A DNA stretch of 64,000 nucleotides from Aporrectodea caliginosa. Its lineage: Eukaryota; Annelida; Clitellata; Crassiclitellata; Lumbricidae. The notes beneath the pieces are model-generated. The model did not search any database. It was not told the DNA's origin and saw nothing but the letters and a program-made list of their open reading frames with translations. This document shows, in pieces, positions 1 through 11,107 of this stretch. Numbering within the stretch: position 1 is the first letter of the stretch; each line of letters starts with the position of its first letter. The position numbers and the translations under genes are program-made. Location: the NCBI GenBank assembly GCA_020284085.1, contig JACEVL010000831.1:355001-419000 (forward strand), in the 5' to 3' direction.

Positions 1-137
1 GCTATGCCGTTCATCGAGCAATTTTAGGCCCGTTATTTGGGGGAATGTGGGCACTGGGCTCAGCCGTTTCCTCCTCAAGTCGCTCTGTGCGTGCGACCCA
101 TATGCGAGTTACCGCAGTGTCCGTTTGCTGTGGGCTC

Positions 138-208
138 ACACACAAACACACACACACACACACACACACACAATCTAGATATTATATATATATATATATA
201 TATATATA
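138..208. repeat. (CA)n and (TA)n microsatellites
   Basis: A CA dinucleotide run is followed closely by a TA run. Short open frames across it (His-Thr or Ile-Tyr repeats) are microsatellite artefacts. Confidence 0.95.
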
Positions 209-1260
209 ATTATTTAGATATGGGCCTAATAATTATGTATATATATACATCTATGTGCTAGGTATATTGTGGTCGCCTCGCTCATCCGCTCATTAGAGTT
301 GACAGTGTACGTATGTGGCTTAAAAGAGACTTGGTAGCCGATTGTTTATTCTACGTCTGGAGTAGAGTCTTGTTGGAGAGTTTAACGTGTGCACACGGTC
401 TATGTGGTTTAGCAGACAATAGGTCAGCTCCTGTGCGTTGTTTCCTGTTAGGTTGTTATCACTTTGCGATTATTAATTTTAAGAAACCATGTCGTCGTTT
501 TAAGAAGTCTTACCGTGACGGATCGTCTTAAAATGGGATCGCTTTAAAAGCGTTAACGAGACATCGCCAGATCATTATAAATACAACTGAAAGTGAGTGA
601 ACTCAACACTTACAAAGATATAAACTATATGTAATGAAATTCTAAATCTGAAGTTTGCTTAGCGCCACACAGAAGCTAATCGTGGAAACTAGTTTATTAA
701 CCGTCTCTATCCTAATCCTCTGTGTTCATGTCGCATAACGATGGTGGCTTGTTTAAGAGATTTAGATCATGGGGACCTGAAATGGACTTCAAAGTGAAAA
801 ATCAAGAAAATTGTAACTGGAATGAGTAACTTCTATCGCGCCGTTGTTAAATGTATTAACCGATGGCGCACCAAAACCAAGCCAGAATGAGGTCAATTTT
901 CTCTGAAGATCAGTCCGCTATATATAAGAAAGAGGCAGCCAAATATAGTAGTCCTAATGCATAGCATCCTCTCCTTTGTTATATCCTTGATCGACCAATG
1001 GTGGATTGCACCACTTCTTACACCTCTATCTCGATCTCTATCGGCTATTAGCGGACCAGTGGCTACTGGTTGTTATTACTTCTGCGACCTTGGAACGGGG
1101 AAGGGCGTCCTAAATATTTACATCTCCATGAATGTACCAATGTACCCGAGTGAATAGGCCTATACACTGGGTCGATTACGGCCTGCACGCAGAACCGCAG
1201 CACTTAGTAGGTCTATAGCGACGTCCTTTTGGAAGGAGTGAAGGACAGGTCACAGATGGT
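209..1260. other. no recognisable gene
   Basis: Only short open frames without recognisable domains are present. The sequence is moderately AT-rich. I see no exon with paired splice sites, no RNA gene and no mobile-element end that I can support. Confidence 0.5.
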
Positions 1261-1261
1261 C

Positions 1262-1330
1262 TTATTACAATTATTGTAATTGTAACCGAACATTTATATA
1301 GCGCCGCTCAGAAATCAGCAGCGCTCTCGA
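1262..1330 (-). repeat. SINE/LINE-tail-like fragment with TTTATATAGCGCC
   Basis: The words ATTGTAATTGTAAC and CATTTATATAGCGCC recur in nearly the same order at 54262-54300. The reverse complement (GGCGCTATATAAATG) resembles the end of the tRNA-derived element at 15561-15800 (GGCGCTATAACAAG). This is probably the 3' end of a minus-oriented SINE. The assignment rests only on these shared words. Confidence 0.4.
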
Positions 1331-1739
1331 CTGCATGCGTCAGTGCCTGCGTCAGCGAACAGGAAAATCTTAAGGCGTCTCCGGAACTGGGGAGGTGAGA
1401 GGGCTATAGTAGGGTTTATTTTTTAAATTTAGTCTTAAATTTCGTTTCTCTGTTTGTTTGATGAATTCATGTCAGACATTCAGAGAAAGAATTCAACTTT
1501 CCAGACAGTCGCTGAACTAAATCTTCGTAGAATGTCAAGAAATGTTATTGCAATGGCCGAGATGAAAGCGCAAGTGGAAATGGATATATCTACTTTCTGC
1601 GCCGTGCAGTAACGCAGGGACCTATTATAATAGGCAGTGATCAGGGATTGGTTGGGACCGGAACGCACCAGAACGGTGTTCCGGTTCCTTTTTGGCAGGA
1701 GCATTTCGTCATATTATTTTCATCAAGTATTTAGCAGAC

Positions 1740-2605
1740 TTGGATTGTCTCGAGACACTGTCTCTGTCTCGAGACACTGTCTCGATCGCGAGACGTCTCG
1801 AGATAGGTTTTTTGATGTCTTGGTCTCTTTCTCGGACCCCACTGTATCGGTCTCGGTCTCGGTCTCGAGGTCATTTCTTGACTTTTTAAAAACTGTCTCG
1901 AAGCGAAAATCTTGTTCTCTTGTAGAAGCTGTCTCCATAGTTCTGGCGCAAACTGTCTTTAGTTCTGAACTTCCGACAGTATCGCGCTATAAAAATTGTC
2001 CTGTGCCGAACGGATAACTAAACAAACCGGAATTTTAGAAAAGCTGTGTTTCTGGTATTAGCAGATATTGAAAAGAGCAGTTTCAAGTTTGTACTTTAGG
2101 CTATTGTTTCATTTCAAATTTCTAATATCTATCAGTGCAAATATCTTAAAATGTCTAATAAAGAACCTGAAATAGTGACATTTGCGTTCACGCAATTTGA
2201 AATCAATGAAAAACAAAATAAATGGCCGCTTGTGTAGAGCCAGCATAAGCGAAACGCTTGGAACATCATCTAGTTTCTCAAGGTGAGTGATGTGACTTTT
2301 GTCGCTAATACATGGAATTTTGTTGGTTTCGCTGTTAGAATCATTTAGAAGATTTCAGTATGGTTGAAATATTTACTTTGTTTATAGTTTATAGGCCTAC
2401 TATTCAGGTGATCGGCTGATTTCAGTGACTTGTCCCTGGCATTAGACTTCAAAAGTTGAGAGAGAAATTGTTTCGGGATTTGGGTCCAATGTGCATCTCA
2501 CTAGTTTGAACTGTCTTGAACTGTCTCGGACCTTGTGTCTCGTCTCGGTCTCGGTCTCGGACCCCATGGCACTGTCTCGGTCTCGGTCTCGAATTTTATG
2601 TCTCG
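1740..2605. repeat. two (GTCTCG)n-rich blocks with palindromic sub-structure
   Basis: Blocks at about 1740-1890 and 2510-2600 are built of GGTCTC/GTCTCG hexamers, and both contain TCTCGGACCCCA followed by a TCTCGGTCTCGGTCTCG run. The first block also has self-complementary pieces (TCTCGAGACACTG, CGATCGCGAGACGTCTCGAGA). It looks like a low-copy element or satellite. The open frames across it (Arg/Ser repeats) have no protein character. Confidence 0.55.
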
Positions 2606-2725
2606 TATACAAGTCTGGTATTTACCTAGATTAACATGACGCCAGAAGCTGGCGTTTCGGTTCCTTTTTGTTATTAAGGACGAGCAGTGCCGGCGCTAGG
2701 GCCCCCCGAACCCCCCGGTCGGGGG

Positions 2726-3153
2726 TGGGCCTCCAGTTTGTTAGGGGCCTCCAAATTTAGCTGATCATTAAGCCTATTTGTGACGTGGGGCCTTCAGTTT
2801 GTATAGGGGCCTCCAAATTTAGCTGATCAGTAAGCCTATTTGTGAGTTGGGGGTCTCCAGTTTGTTAGGGGCCTCCAAATTTAGCTGATCATTAAGCCTA
2901 TTTGTGAGTTGGGGCCTCCAGTTTGTTAGGGGCCTCCAAATTTAGCTGATCATTAAGCCTATTTGTGACGTGGGGCCTTCAGTGTGTTAGGGGCCTCCAA
3001 ATTTAGCTGATCATTAAGCCTATTTGTGAGTTGGGGGCCTCCAGTTTGTTAGGGGCCTCCAAATTTAGCTGATCATTATGCCTATTTGTGAGTTGGGGCC
3101 TTCAGTTTGTTAGGGGCCTCCAAATTTAGCTGATCATTAAGCCTATTTGTGAC
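2726..3153. repeat. 61-bp tandem repeat inside the hAT element (about 7 copies)
   Basis: A unit of about 61 bp (GGCCTCCAGTTTGTTAGG, then GGCCTCCAAATTTAGC, then TGATCATTAAGCC) is repeated about seven times with a few substitutions such as GTGACGTGG versus GTGAGTTGG. It lies immediately inside the left terminal repeat. GGCCTC words also occur next to the right terminal repeat (about 4214-4242), so the array probably grew from the subterminal sequence. Confidence 0.93.
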
Positions 3154-3201
3154 CGTTTGTTTCTGAAACCCAAGCACCGGATTATATATCTATAAGCAAA
3201 A

Positions 3202-4048
3202 TTGACAATTTATACGCTGGAACGTGAACTAGAACTAGAAGCCAATGAAGACTTCCTACACAGGTATCGTGAACCTCGATTTGAATCTGCTATTACAAGT
3301 GCACAGGAAATTGCAGAAGAAATGGAGGTGAGCACCACTGTCCCTGAAATGAGAAACCGACGCAGAAAAGCTCAGTTTGACTAAGAATGTGCAGATGAAA
3401 TGAATAGACTTAGGCTACATCCGAGCAGCGATTTAAGGCAGATTTCTTCTACAAACTTCTGGATCAGGCGCTGGTTTCAGTTCAGTCATGACGGTTCCAG
3501 CAGATCAAGGATTGGAACAGCATCTTTGGATTTCTGTGTCGTTATGACACACTCGTTAAAATACACGACACCAATCAACTGCAAAAACATTGTCTTTATC
3601 TCTTTGAGAAGATGGGAGACATAGAAACAAATGAACTTCTAATGGAGATTTCACGTTTTGTTGCAGTCTTTCGTCGAGACAATCAGGCTGATTGTTCGTC
3701 GAGACAATCAGGCTGATTGTCTCGACGAAAGACTGCAACAAAACAGCTAACAACAGCACGAGACTTTCTACAGTAAATTTATGTGAATGAACTTCATGAC
3801 TTTTATCCCATGGCAATCTGTCAATTGCACTGAGGATTCTTCTGACCACCCCAATAACAGTGGCGAGTGCTGAGAGCAGTTTCAGCACACTGAAGCTAAT
3901 TAAAACAGTTAATCGTTCCATGCTCAGCAGCAGGTTATCATCCCTGGCAATGATCACAATTGAAAGTGAAACTGCCCGAAAGCTAAACTATGACGAGCTA
4001 TTGGAACGATTCACAGAAAAGAAGGCGAGACGAAAACAGTTTTCCTGA
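3202..4048 (+). pseudogene. hAT transposase remnant
   Basis: Broken coding sequence inside the element at 2685-4262. An upstream fragment (about 3202-3384) is acidic and helical. The C-terminal part, read in one frame from about 3855 to 4048, contains ASAESSFSTLKLIKTVNRSM and RLSSLAMITIE. This matches the pattern of hAT C-terminal dimerisation domains (A-E-x-x-F-S-x-L-x-x-I-K, then R-L-x-x-L-x-x-I-x-I-E), as in ZMYM1-like and TTF-type transposases. Frameshifts, stops and the inverted duplication at 3655-3744 separate the pieces, so no active enzyme is encoded. Confidence 0.8.
3655..3744. repeat. 41-bp inverted duplication (hairpin) in the transposase remnant
   Basis: Arms 3655-3695 and 3704-3744 are complementary over 41 bases with a single mismatch, separated by 8 bases. 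The arm begins GTTTTGTTGCAGTCTTTCGT and contains the near-palindrome CAATCAGGCTGATTG. It looks like a template-switch fold-back mutation within the dead transposase. Confidence 0.9.
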
Positions 4049-4409
4049 GACATGAGCTTTAGTATCGATGCCAAGTAGGCCTATTGATGCCTACATGTAC
4101 TTTGTTGATTTAGCTGTTTCTGTTGTTGGTGAAAGAGCTGGATTTAAAGAGACAAAGAGACTGGACGTTCGATCAATCCCGTTTGCAGTGTATTTTTCGT
4201 AGTTATTGGGAGGGGGCCTCAAGTAAGGCTTGGGGGCCTCCAGTACCCTAGCGCCGGCACTGAGGACGAGATCACTGGCAGTGATAGTCGACGACTTCGG
4301 TTTCTTTTTAAGTATAGGCCTTATACATTGTTGTTGAAATCTTTATTTCATGTATAGTTTCTCCGCAAGTCCGCAACAGTTCGTTACTTTCACTGTTTGT
4401 ATTTCTACA

Positions 4410-4415
<6 letters not shown>

Positions 4416-4464
<49 letters not shown>
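4416..4464. repeat. (TA)n microsatellite
   Basis: Uninterrupted TA dinucleotide run of about 48 bp. Confidence 0.95.
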
Positions 4465-5104
<640 letters not shown>

Positions 5105-6130
5105 GTGCTTGAACATGCTGCAGAATAAACGGACGGCTGTGTCCCAGTTAACCTCATTAAACTTCACTGAAAAATGCAAATGAGAACAACCAGTTTGCTG
5201 CAGACTCCGAATGCGAGGATTCTGAGTAGCCCAGCTGCGGAATAGCTTGAAGTTATGCCTGGCGTCATAGGCCTATGCCACATATAGGCCTTTTTCTATG
5301 AGCTGCTACGGCCGTATACTATAGTAGCTCTGCTGCAACAGTTGCTGTCGTCTGTTCTACGCTGTTACTTCGTTGGCACATGTTCCCGCAGATCGGGATT
5401 GGATTTAAGCTCTTTGATACAGGTCATCTAACAACCATGAAGTAAGCCTACATTTTAACTCTGGCCATCTTTCTCATGTATACAGTAGCCATGCGTTTAT
5501 CTGACGCCTTTAATATGATAAACCACGTAGAAATGTGCACTGTGTATATATATACGAATCTAGCAGAGGCGAAAATCTGTACAAAATTTGGGGGACAGAT
5601 TTTTCTGGGGGCCGGATTTTTGCATTTATTTGGGGGACAGATAGACCCAGTCAAAACTTTGAGGGACAGTCTCCCTCTGTCCCCCGTGATTTACGCCAAT
5701 GGAATCTAGTTTATATAGCACCTGCATTTTCCTTTCAGGAGCGTTGAAACATGTACGTAACATGCAGGTCGCTCAGTGACATTATATCACGTATATATAT
5801 ATGATATACATGCCATACATGGCATGTTGTCATACTGTAAGAATAATGGGTGTATTTTTCCTATTTGCAGAAATTTGATATGCATTGTTGTTGGCTAAAT
5901 ATCAGTGAACGAATAACTGAAATAAAACTTAAAACTGAAGAAACTTGTGACGAGGAAGTGTCAGTTTCTAATTTTCTATTAACTAAAACTAAAACTTGGT
6001 GAAAATTAATATCTAAAACTAATAACTATCAAGTATGTAAAACGAATAACTGAAACTAAAACTCGAGGCAAAACTAAAACAACACTTGGTCACTGTAATG
6101 GATTCGTTCGAAGAAGGAGCCTGCAGCGTA
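5105..6130. other. repeat-derived sequence, no gene
   Basis: Two weak repeat signals are seen. At 5575-5702 the word TTTGGGGGACAGAT is repeated and the stretch ends CCCCCGTGATTTACGCCAATG, whose reverse complement resembles the CAGTGGCGTA ends of hAT elements. At 5930-6095 there is a run of ACTAAAACTAAAAC words ending TTGGTCACTG. Neither element has both ends visible. Confidence 0.4.
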
Positions 6131-6149
6131 TAGTTGGACGTAGTGCCTG

Positions 6150-6223
6150 ACAGAGATAGAGAGACAGACAGACAGAGAGACAGAGAGAGACAGCGACAGA
6201 TAGAGACAGAGAGAGAGGCAGAC

Positions 6224-6300
<77 letters not shown>
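6150..6300. repeat. (GA)n / (GACA)n microsatellite
   Basis: Purine-only run GAGAGA with GACAGA interspersions. The Arg-Glu and Ser-Leu open frames over it are artefacts. Confidence 0.96.
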
Positions 6301-6303
<3 letters not shown>

Positions 6304-7698
6304 GGACCCGAAATATAGAAAGCAACATCATCAGAGAGAATAGATTGAAGTGGATGGGGCTGTTTTTCGTATGGATGAAGATAACAGAGTCAAATTTTGA
6401 ACTGTGGAGGGAGAAGGAGGAGAGGAAGAACACGGAAGAACTGGCCGGGAGCCCTCAGGGACGACTTGAGTTGCCTGGAGATGTCCTGGATGTCCATGGG
6501 ACGAGGACGAGGAGCTGGCGATGTATTGAAAAGAATGGAGAAGATGCGTCGTTGACAATGAGCAGACGTAGGGCCTACACTGTAAGGACTAAGTACTAAG
6601 TAGGAGAGGAGGGCAGGCGGGAACAGGTCAGCTCTACGATGATGTTCCTGTTGCCCAAGGAAATGAAGAAGATCGGATGATCACATAGACCTTGACGCTC
6701 AAGACAGAACTTCGCCGATTTACTCTTGGCAGGGAGACGCGGGCAGGAAGCCAGTGCAGTATTCCAAGCAAATATTCGGATATATGTGGGAGTATTTCGG
6801 CTGGCTGACCCAGAGGCGCGTTCACCTGTTTAGGCGCACTGGGCCCCCAAACGGATGAATTTTTTCAATTATACTAAATAAAAATGTTATATTTTGAATT
6901 ATTGTAGTATAGCTTATTTTCTATTTCTACAGCTTAGCATTTACATAAAAGTTTATTGTTGTAATTTATAATTGCTTTGTCCATTTGGGCAGCAATTGGG
7001 CGAATGATTCATTTTTGTGTAATTAACTTCGAACTTGTGTAATTAACATCAAACAAGCCGCAACGACCGTCTGCTGCAGTTTAGACCTACGTGTTGAAAG
7101 TTTTATTCTGATAATTCCGTCATTTAAAAAGTTTAAAAGTTTAGTAGTGACAACCATAGGCGCCGACTGTCTGCGAGCCTTGGATGAGAATGCACCCAGA
7201 GAGAAAGTTCTGTGTGTGCGTCGCACCCGGAAGAATTGGGACCTTAAATTCAAACTGTTTACAGTAAATTCCAGTAATCTCACAACTTGAGAAACACAAG
7301 TAGGCCTACAACACAAATACATGGTCTCACTGTCCTCACAGAGTCACAGCCCGTACATAAAATAAATAATAACACTGAAAAGTCCGAACGTCACCGATTT
7401 CGTTTGGAAATAGTTTTTGGTTGGAAGTTGCTTCACCAAAATTAATGTCTTACTTGAATCTCTTTTTATTATGAGCAATTTCAGTTTCCTGTTTGGTTGT
7501 TTTAATATCAATTTAGTCTGCTAATGACCGATATTATATTCTTGTCTAAAATACTTTGTCTTATTTCAAACAGCATGCACAATGTAGACTGCAGGCCTAT
7601 TAATTTGCACAATGGACAGGTTTGCTCTACTGTATTGACGCACTAGCGCCAGTTCTGAAGAAATATCAAATTTACCTGTTAGCCTACTGTCGTCGCGC
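6301..7698. other. no recognisable gene
   Basis: Several open frames of 60-100 codons exist on both strands, but none has domain character, a plausible signal peptide or paired splice sites. There is a GA-rich stretch at 6395-6560 and an AT-rich stretch at 6840-7030. Confidence 0.5.
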
Positions 7699-7719
7699 CT
7701 CTCTCTCTCTCTCTCTCTG
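7699..7719. repeat. short (CT)n microsatellite
   Basis: About ten CT dinucleotides. Confidence 0.9.
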
Positions 7720-7909
7720 TGTATATAGTGCACACCAATCAGAGGCGCTGATATATATCGTCAATTTTTACACGGACGACATATATAGACGTTGATCGGT
7801 TAAGACTGCACCGTGACACGTTTCTTGACATAGCTAGACAGCGCAATGCTATACACCAACTTCATTTCATGGTGCTTTATTTAATGTCTTTCGTGCCTCA
7901 TGACAAGAC

Positions 7910-8041
7910 ATGATTAAACTGTCAGAACTCCTCCCAGAACTAGCTAAGCTCTTCTGCTTAGCACTGACAATTCCTGTTACAACGTGCACAGCTGAGCGGT
8001 CATTCTCAGCCCTTCGTAGACTGAAAACATATCTAAGGTCA
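7910..8041 (+). pseudogene. hAT transposase C-terminal fragment
   Basis: One open stretch of 44 codons reads KLSELLPELAKLFCLALTIP followed by VTTCTAERSFSALRRLKTYL. The A-E-R-S-F-S-x-L-x-x-x-K-T-Y-L-R motif is the hAT-family C-terminal dimerisation region (TTF-type/ZMYM-like transposases). It ends abruptly at 8041, where the sequence GGTCAATTCCAGGGCATATCTAAGGTC repeats the preceding bases. No terminal repeats or TSD are visible, so this is a truncated relic. It is a different hAT family from the one at 2685-4262, judging by residue differences in the same motif. Confidence 0.85.
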
Positions 8042-8279
8042 ATTCCAGGGCATATCTAAGGTCTGCTTAGTTCTAGTTAAGTATTTTTGTGTTTAAACTG
8101 TACATTTACTCAACAGTGTTGAGCAATTGTTTCAGTTTCGCTTTCCTTGTTTTCCTGTTTTCGGTTCATTTCGTTTCTTTTCTGTTTTTGCTTTAACTTT
8201 CACTATTCCCTTGATCACTGCAAGTGTGTTTGCAATGATAATCTTTCTTTTAAGACCACCATTACTCATCTCAGTTAAC

Positions 8280-8422
8280 CTGTACTTTGGTGTATCTACT
8301 TAGCAGGATTCTTTATCCCTTAAGGAAGTTTAGGGCCTCCTTTTTTGTAGCCGAGTTGCAATATGTAAACCTGACGATTCTGTTTGATTGGTTGCAAAAT
8401 AAAATTTTTGATTGATTGATTG
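8280..8422 (+). mobile_element. LINE-type 3' end with GATT tail
   Basis: AAGGAAGTTTAGGGCCTCC, then AATATGTAAACCTGACGATT and a short (ATTG)n tail. The layout (3' untranslated sequence, AATAAAA-like word, tetranucleotide tail) is that of a CR1/L2-like non-LTR 3' terminus. Similar GATT tails end the sequences at 19290 and 32889. No reverse-transcriptase coding is attached. Confidence 0.4.
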
Positions 8423-9267
8423 AAGGTCACCATGGTGCAGGAACGACTTAACCACATTGAAATCCTACTTGTTCACAAAAGCCTGTGTACAGAACTGAAC
8501 ACACATACAATTGCTAAATATTTTATTGAACGCTGCAGTGTTAGGTGCAATACATTTCCCACGTAATAAATACACTCCACTAGTGTCTTCTTCACAAGCA
8601 GCAATGAACGGTAATGATGATGATCGTGGATATTGATTGACGCTCTGACAAACGTATTATATATTGAGCATCATTCGTCCTGGAGTTGAAGATGAATGAC
8701 CATTTAGCTTCTAGTCAACATTTCTATACGATGGACCCTGCTGAATGATTGTGCACACGGCCACGCATCATTATCACCATTATTATCAATGCCATCACCA
8801 CTGTAGTCGTCGTCGTCGTCGTCGTTGTCATCATCATCAACAGTCAACAGCATAATCATGTATGCATTGCACTGGGTTGGCTGATGAAACCGGATGTGTA
8901 TTTGAGATAAGCATCCATTATCATCGAAATAATCACTACGCAATTATTTAACTTGCTATTATTGTGCCACATCACTGTAGGCCTACGACAACACGAACAA
9001 CACGAGGCGAAACCTCGGCTAATTCTGGAGGGTTGAGCGTCCGCTTTCCCAGGGATTCGTCGTCATCATCATCATCACCAGCTCCTGACACCAACCGTCG
9101 CGGTGATAGGTACGAATAAATGATCTCCACTGGCTCGGTAATTTGTCGTCCAGTGCTTCACTCAATGTCAGTCCATGTCTTTTTATATATCATCATTTTG
9201 TATTATCTATCTACCGCAGTCTTGGTCTTTCTTAGTTTCTCTTTACTTCGAACTTTGCACGTATATG
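8423..9267. other. no recognisable gene
   Basis: Contains short CAT/CGT trinucleotide runs (8780-8840, 9058-9080) that generate poly-Asp open frames. Nothing else is supported. Confidence 0.5.
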
Positions 9268-9435
9268 CAGGGATGGGCAAATTACTCGGGAAAATGTAAT
9301 TGAATTACAAATGACAAATTACTTTGGGACATGAAATGTAATTTCAAATTACAAATACATGGGAAATGTAATTGAATTACAAATTAACAAATTTCAATTA
9401 CGTAATTTCAATTACTGCCCATCCCTGCGTACATG
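9260..9435. mobile_element. hAT MITE with CAGGGATGGGCA ends
   Basis: The element is 9268-9427 (160 bp) and starts CAGGGATGGGCA; its other end reads TGCCCATCCCTG. The flanks CGTATATG (9260-9267) and CGTACATG (9428-9435) match at 7 of 8 positions, the target-duplication length of hAT elements. The interior is made of alternating AATTACAAAT words on both strands and has no coding capacity. Confidence 0.92.
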
Positions 9436-9827
9436 TAATGAGAAATTCGGTCAGCTTGCAATCTTTTTACTTGTCCAAACCATCGCGGTCTTCGCTTAGC
9501 AACTTTGTCTGGCAGAGTTGATTGGAACCCGAGAGCTGTCTTGTGTCATCGTTCTTAATCTTGTCTTGTCTTGAAATCCCCGAAATTGTCCACAACCAAC
9601 TCATTTCCGTTCTCGAAAGGACTGGGAAGAGCTGTGCTCTGCATGGAGAGAGATGAAGAGAAATGGCCTTGCACTGGCGGCGAATCGTCTGCTCTCGCTT
9701 GAGTTTGCCCTGTGTGAGCAGAGAGAAACGGACAAGGAAGTTAGGCTGTTTCAGGCCGGTTTAATTAATGGAACAGGAGTAGCAAAGGACCGTAGAGAAT
9801 TAATTCGGCTTACTTAGTCGCCTGAGT

Positions 9828-10035
9828 GAGAGTGAGTGAGTGAGTGAAGTGAGTGAGTGAGTGAGTGAGTGAGTGAGTGAGTGAGTGAGTGAGTGAGTGA
9901 GTGAGTGAGTGAGTGAGTGAGTGAGTGAGTGAGTGAGTGAGTGAGTGAGTGAGTGAGTGAGTGAGTGAGTGAGTGAGTGATCGAGTGATCGAGTGATCGA
10001 GTGATCGAGTGATCGAGTGAGTGAGTGAGTATATA
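9828..10035. repeat. (GAGT)n tetranucleotide array with GATC variants
   Basis: About 50 GAGT units, with a variant block GAGTGATC near 9980-10015. The 91-codon Leu-Thr-His-Ser open frame on the minus strand is the array itself. Confidence 0.96.
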
Positions 10036-10433
10036 AGTGAATGAGTGTGGGTGCGTGAGTCTACCCATTGTCTGTGTCAGATAGACCAATCCGACGAAGT
10101 GTCTGATAGGTTTCGTTTAGCAGACAGTTCCTAGGACTAGTCTCGGCCTACATGCATATATCTGACACAGCAAAATGGTCGGACAAACCGGTCTTACACG
10201 TGAGTACCGTAGTTCTATTGTATCGGAATAGTAGGCCCTATGCTGCTGTGAATCAATTCTGGAACATGTGCATTCTTAGCATATTTTCACACATCAATTT
10301 AATTATGTTCCCGTTTTAATTAAGTTATGCAGCTAGATGAAAAGTCTGAAAATATGTTTCTCTTGAAGCTAGACAAGTTTGTTGCACAAGATGAACAATG
10401 CTCTGCCTTGTTGAACATTACTGGATTATCCTT

Positions 10434-10790
10434 CTCACTAAGATCCTCGAAACCTAATGGGTGGTGTTTGTGAGCGTGACAACAACGACCTCTATTGCAT
10501 CGCTCTAAGGGCCTTTGGAATGTTGACCGGGAAATACTCCCGTAATCAGTGTGATTTGTGTTCCCGCAAGCTACTAACTAACAATGACGTTTCAGCAGAG
10601 CAGGAAATAGGACTCCGAAGCGCTGTACAATTTGAGTCTAAATGTGGTGGGCAAGGATTGAGTGAAACAGCATAGCACAGGGGCTGGACTCTGCAAAAGT
10701 GAAGTGCAAATGTTTCAAAGGAAAAGTCAAGTGCAACAGTCGATGTCATTCAGTATGTTGCAATGAATGCAACAGCCATTTAGCCTTCAA
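10434..10790 (+). repeat. duplicated transposon-derived segment, copy 1, with Cys-rich tail
   Basis: The segment beginning CTCACTAAGATCCTCGAAAC is repeated at 11108-11462 with scattered differences. Near its end (10701-10775, +) a frame reads VKCKCFKGKVKCNSRCH, preceded after a frameshift by a C-x-C-x4-C stretch that is best seen in copy 2 (KCNCSGAGRCK). Such CxC-rich tails occur at the C-terminus of some eukaryotic transposon or retroelement proteins; that assignment is an inference. Both copies contain frameshifts, so they are relics. Confidence 0.75.
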
Positions 10791-10964
10791 GTCAACTGTT
10801 CATAAACAAACAGAATGGTGCTGTTAGCGATACCGATGTGTGTTTTAAATTTACTATAAACTAGTATCGAATAACACAATCAAATATTTTAGAATATTTG
10901 CGTCAAACTAGATCATAGCTATATCGCTAACGGCACCATTCTGTTTGCTTTATGAACGGTTGAC
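10791..10964. mobile_element. MITE with about 42-bp inverted ends
   Basis: The left end GTCAACTGTTCATAAACAAA and the following CAGAATGGTGCTGTTAGCGA are mirrored at 10921-10964 as TCGCTAACGGCACCATTCTG and the reverse of the first word. The interior is about 90 AT-rich bases. No clear target duplication is seen. It abuts copy 1 of the duplicated segment and is absent from the corresponding place after copy 2. Confidence 0.8.
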
Positions 10965-11017
10965 CTATATAAAAGTGAAATGGCTGCGCATGCGCATTGC
11001 TTGCCTGTGACGTCATG
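10965..11017 (+). promoter_or_regulatory. TATA / NRF1-like / CRE-like cluster
   Basis: TATATAAAAG at about 10967 is followed by TGCGCATGCGCA (10985-10996, the NRF1-type palindrome) and TGACGTCA (11008-11015, full CRE). The spacing looks like a small promoter, possibly of the duplicated mobile segment that starts at 11108. Activity cannot be judged from sequence. Confidence 0.4.
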
Positions 11018-11107
11018 GCTGGCAAATAACGTCGCAGGCACGCAACCGGCTAGGCTTCAGTTTGAATCTCTTATGCTGTGTCCACTCAATATAGGTCGAT
11101 GGTCCTG

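Larger units (their letters stand above)
2677..4270 (+). mobile_element. degenerate hAT-superfamily DNA transposon with 8-bp TSD
   Basis: The element proper is 2685-4262 (1578 bp). Its ends are a 17-bp perfect terminal inverted repeat, CAGTGCCGGCGCTAGGG, and it is flanked by an exact 8-bp target duplication, AGGACGAG, at 2677-2684 and 4263-4270. An 8-bp duplication and CAGTG ends are diagnostic of hAT elements. The left third is a 61-bp tandem array. The interior is a broken transposase whose best-preserved part is the C-terminal dimerisation region at about 3800-4048 (+). A 41-bp inverted duplication at 3655-3744 interrupts the coding part. It is non-functional as it stands. No other copy with these exact ends is in the window. 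Confidence 0.93.

Noticed and set aside
1470..1612. 47-codon frame starting MSDIQRKNSTFQTVAELNLR.
   Set aside because: Too short, without homology I can recognise or supporting splice sites.
2726..3153. CRISPR-like array.
   Set aside because: The 61-bp units are contiguous without variable spacers and lie inside a hAT transposon of an animal genome.
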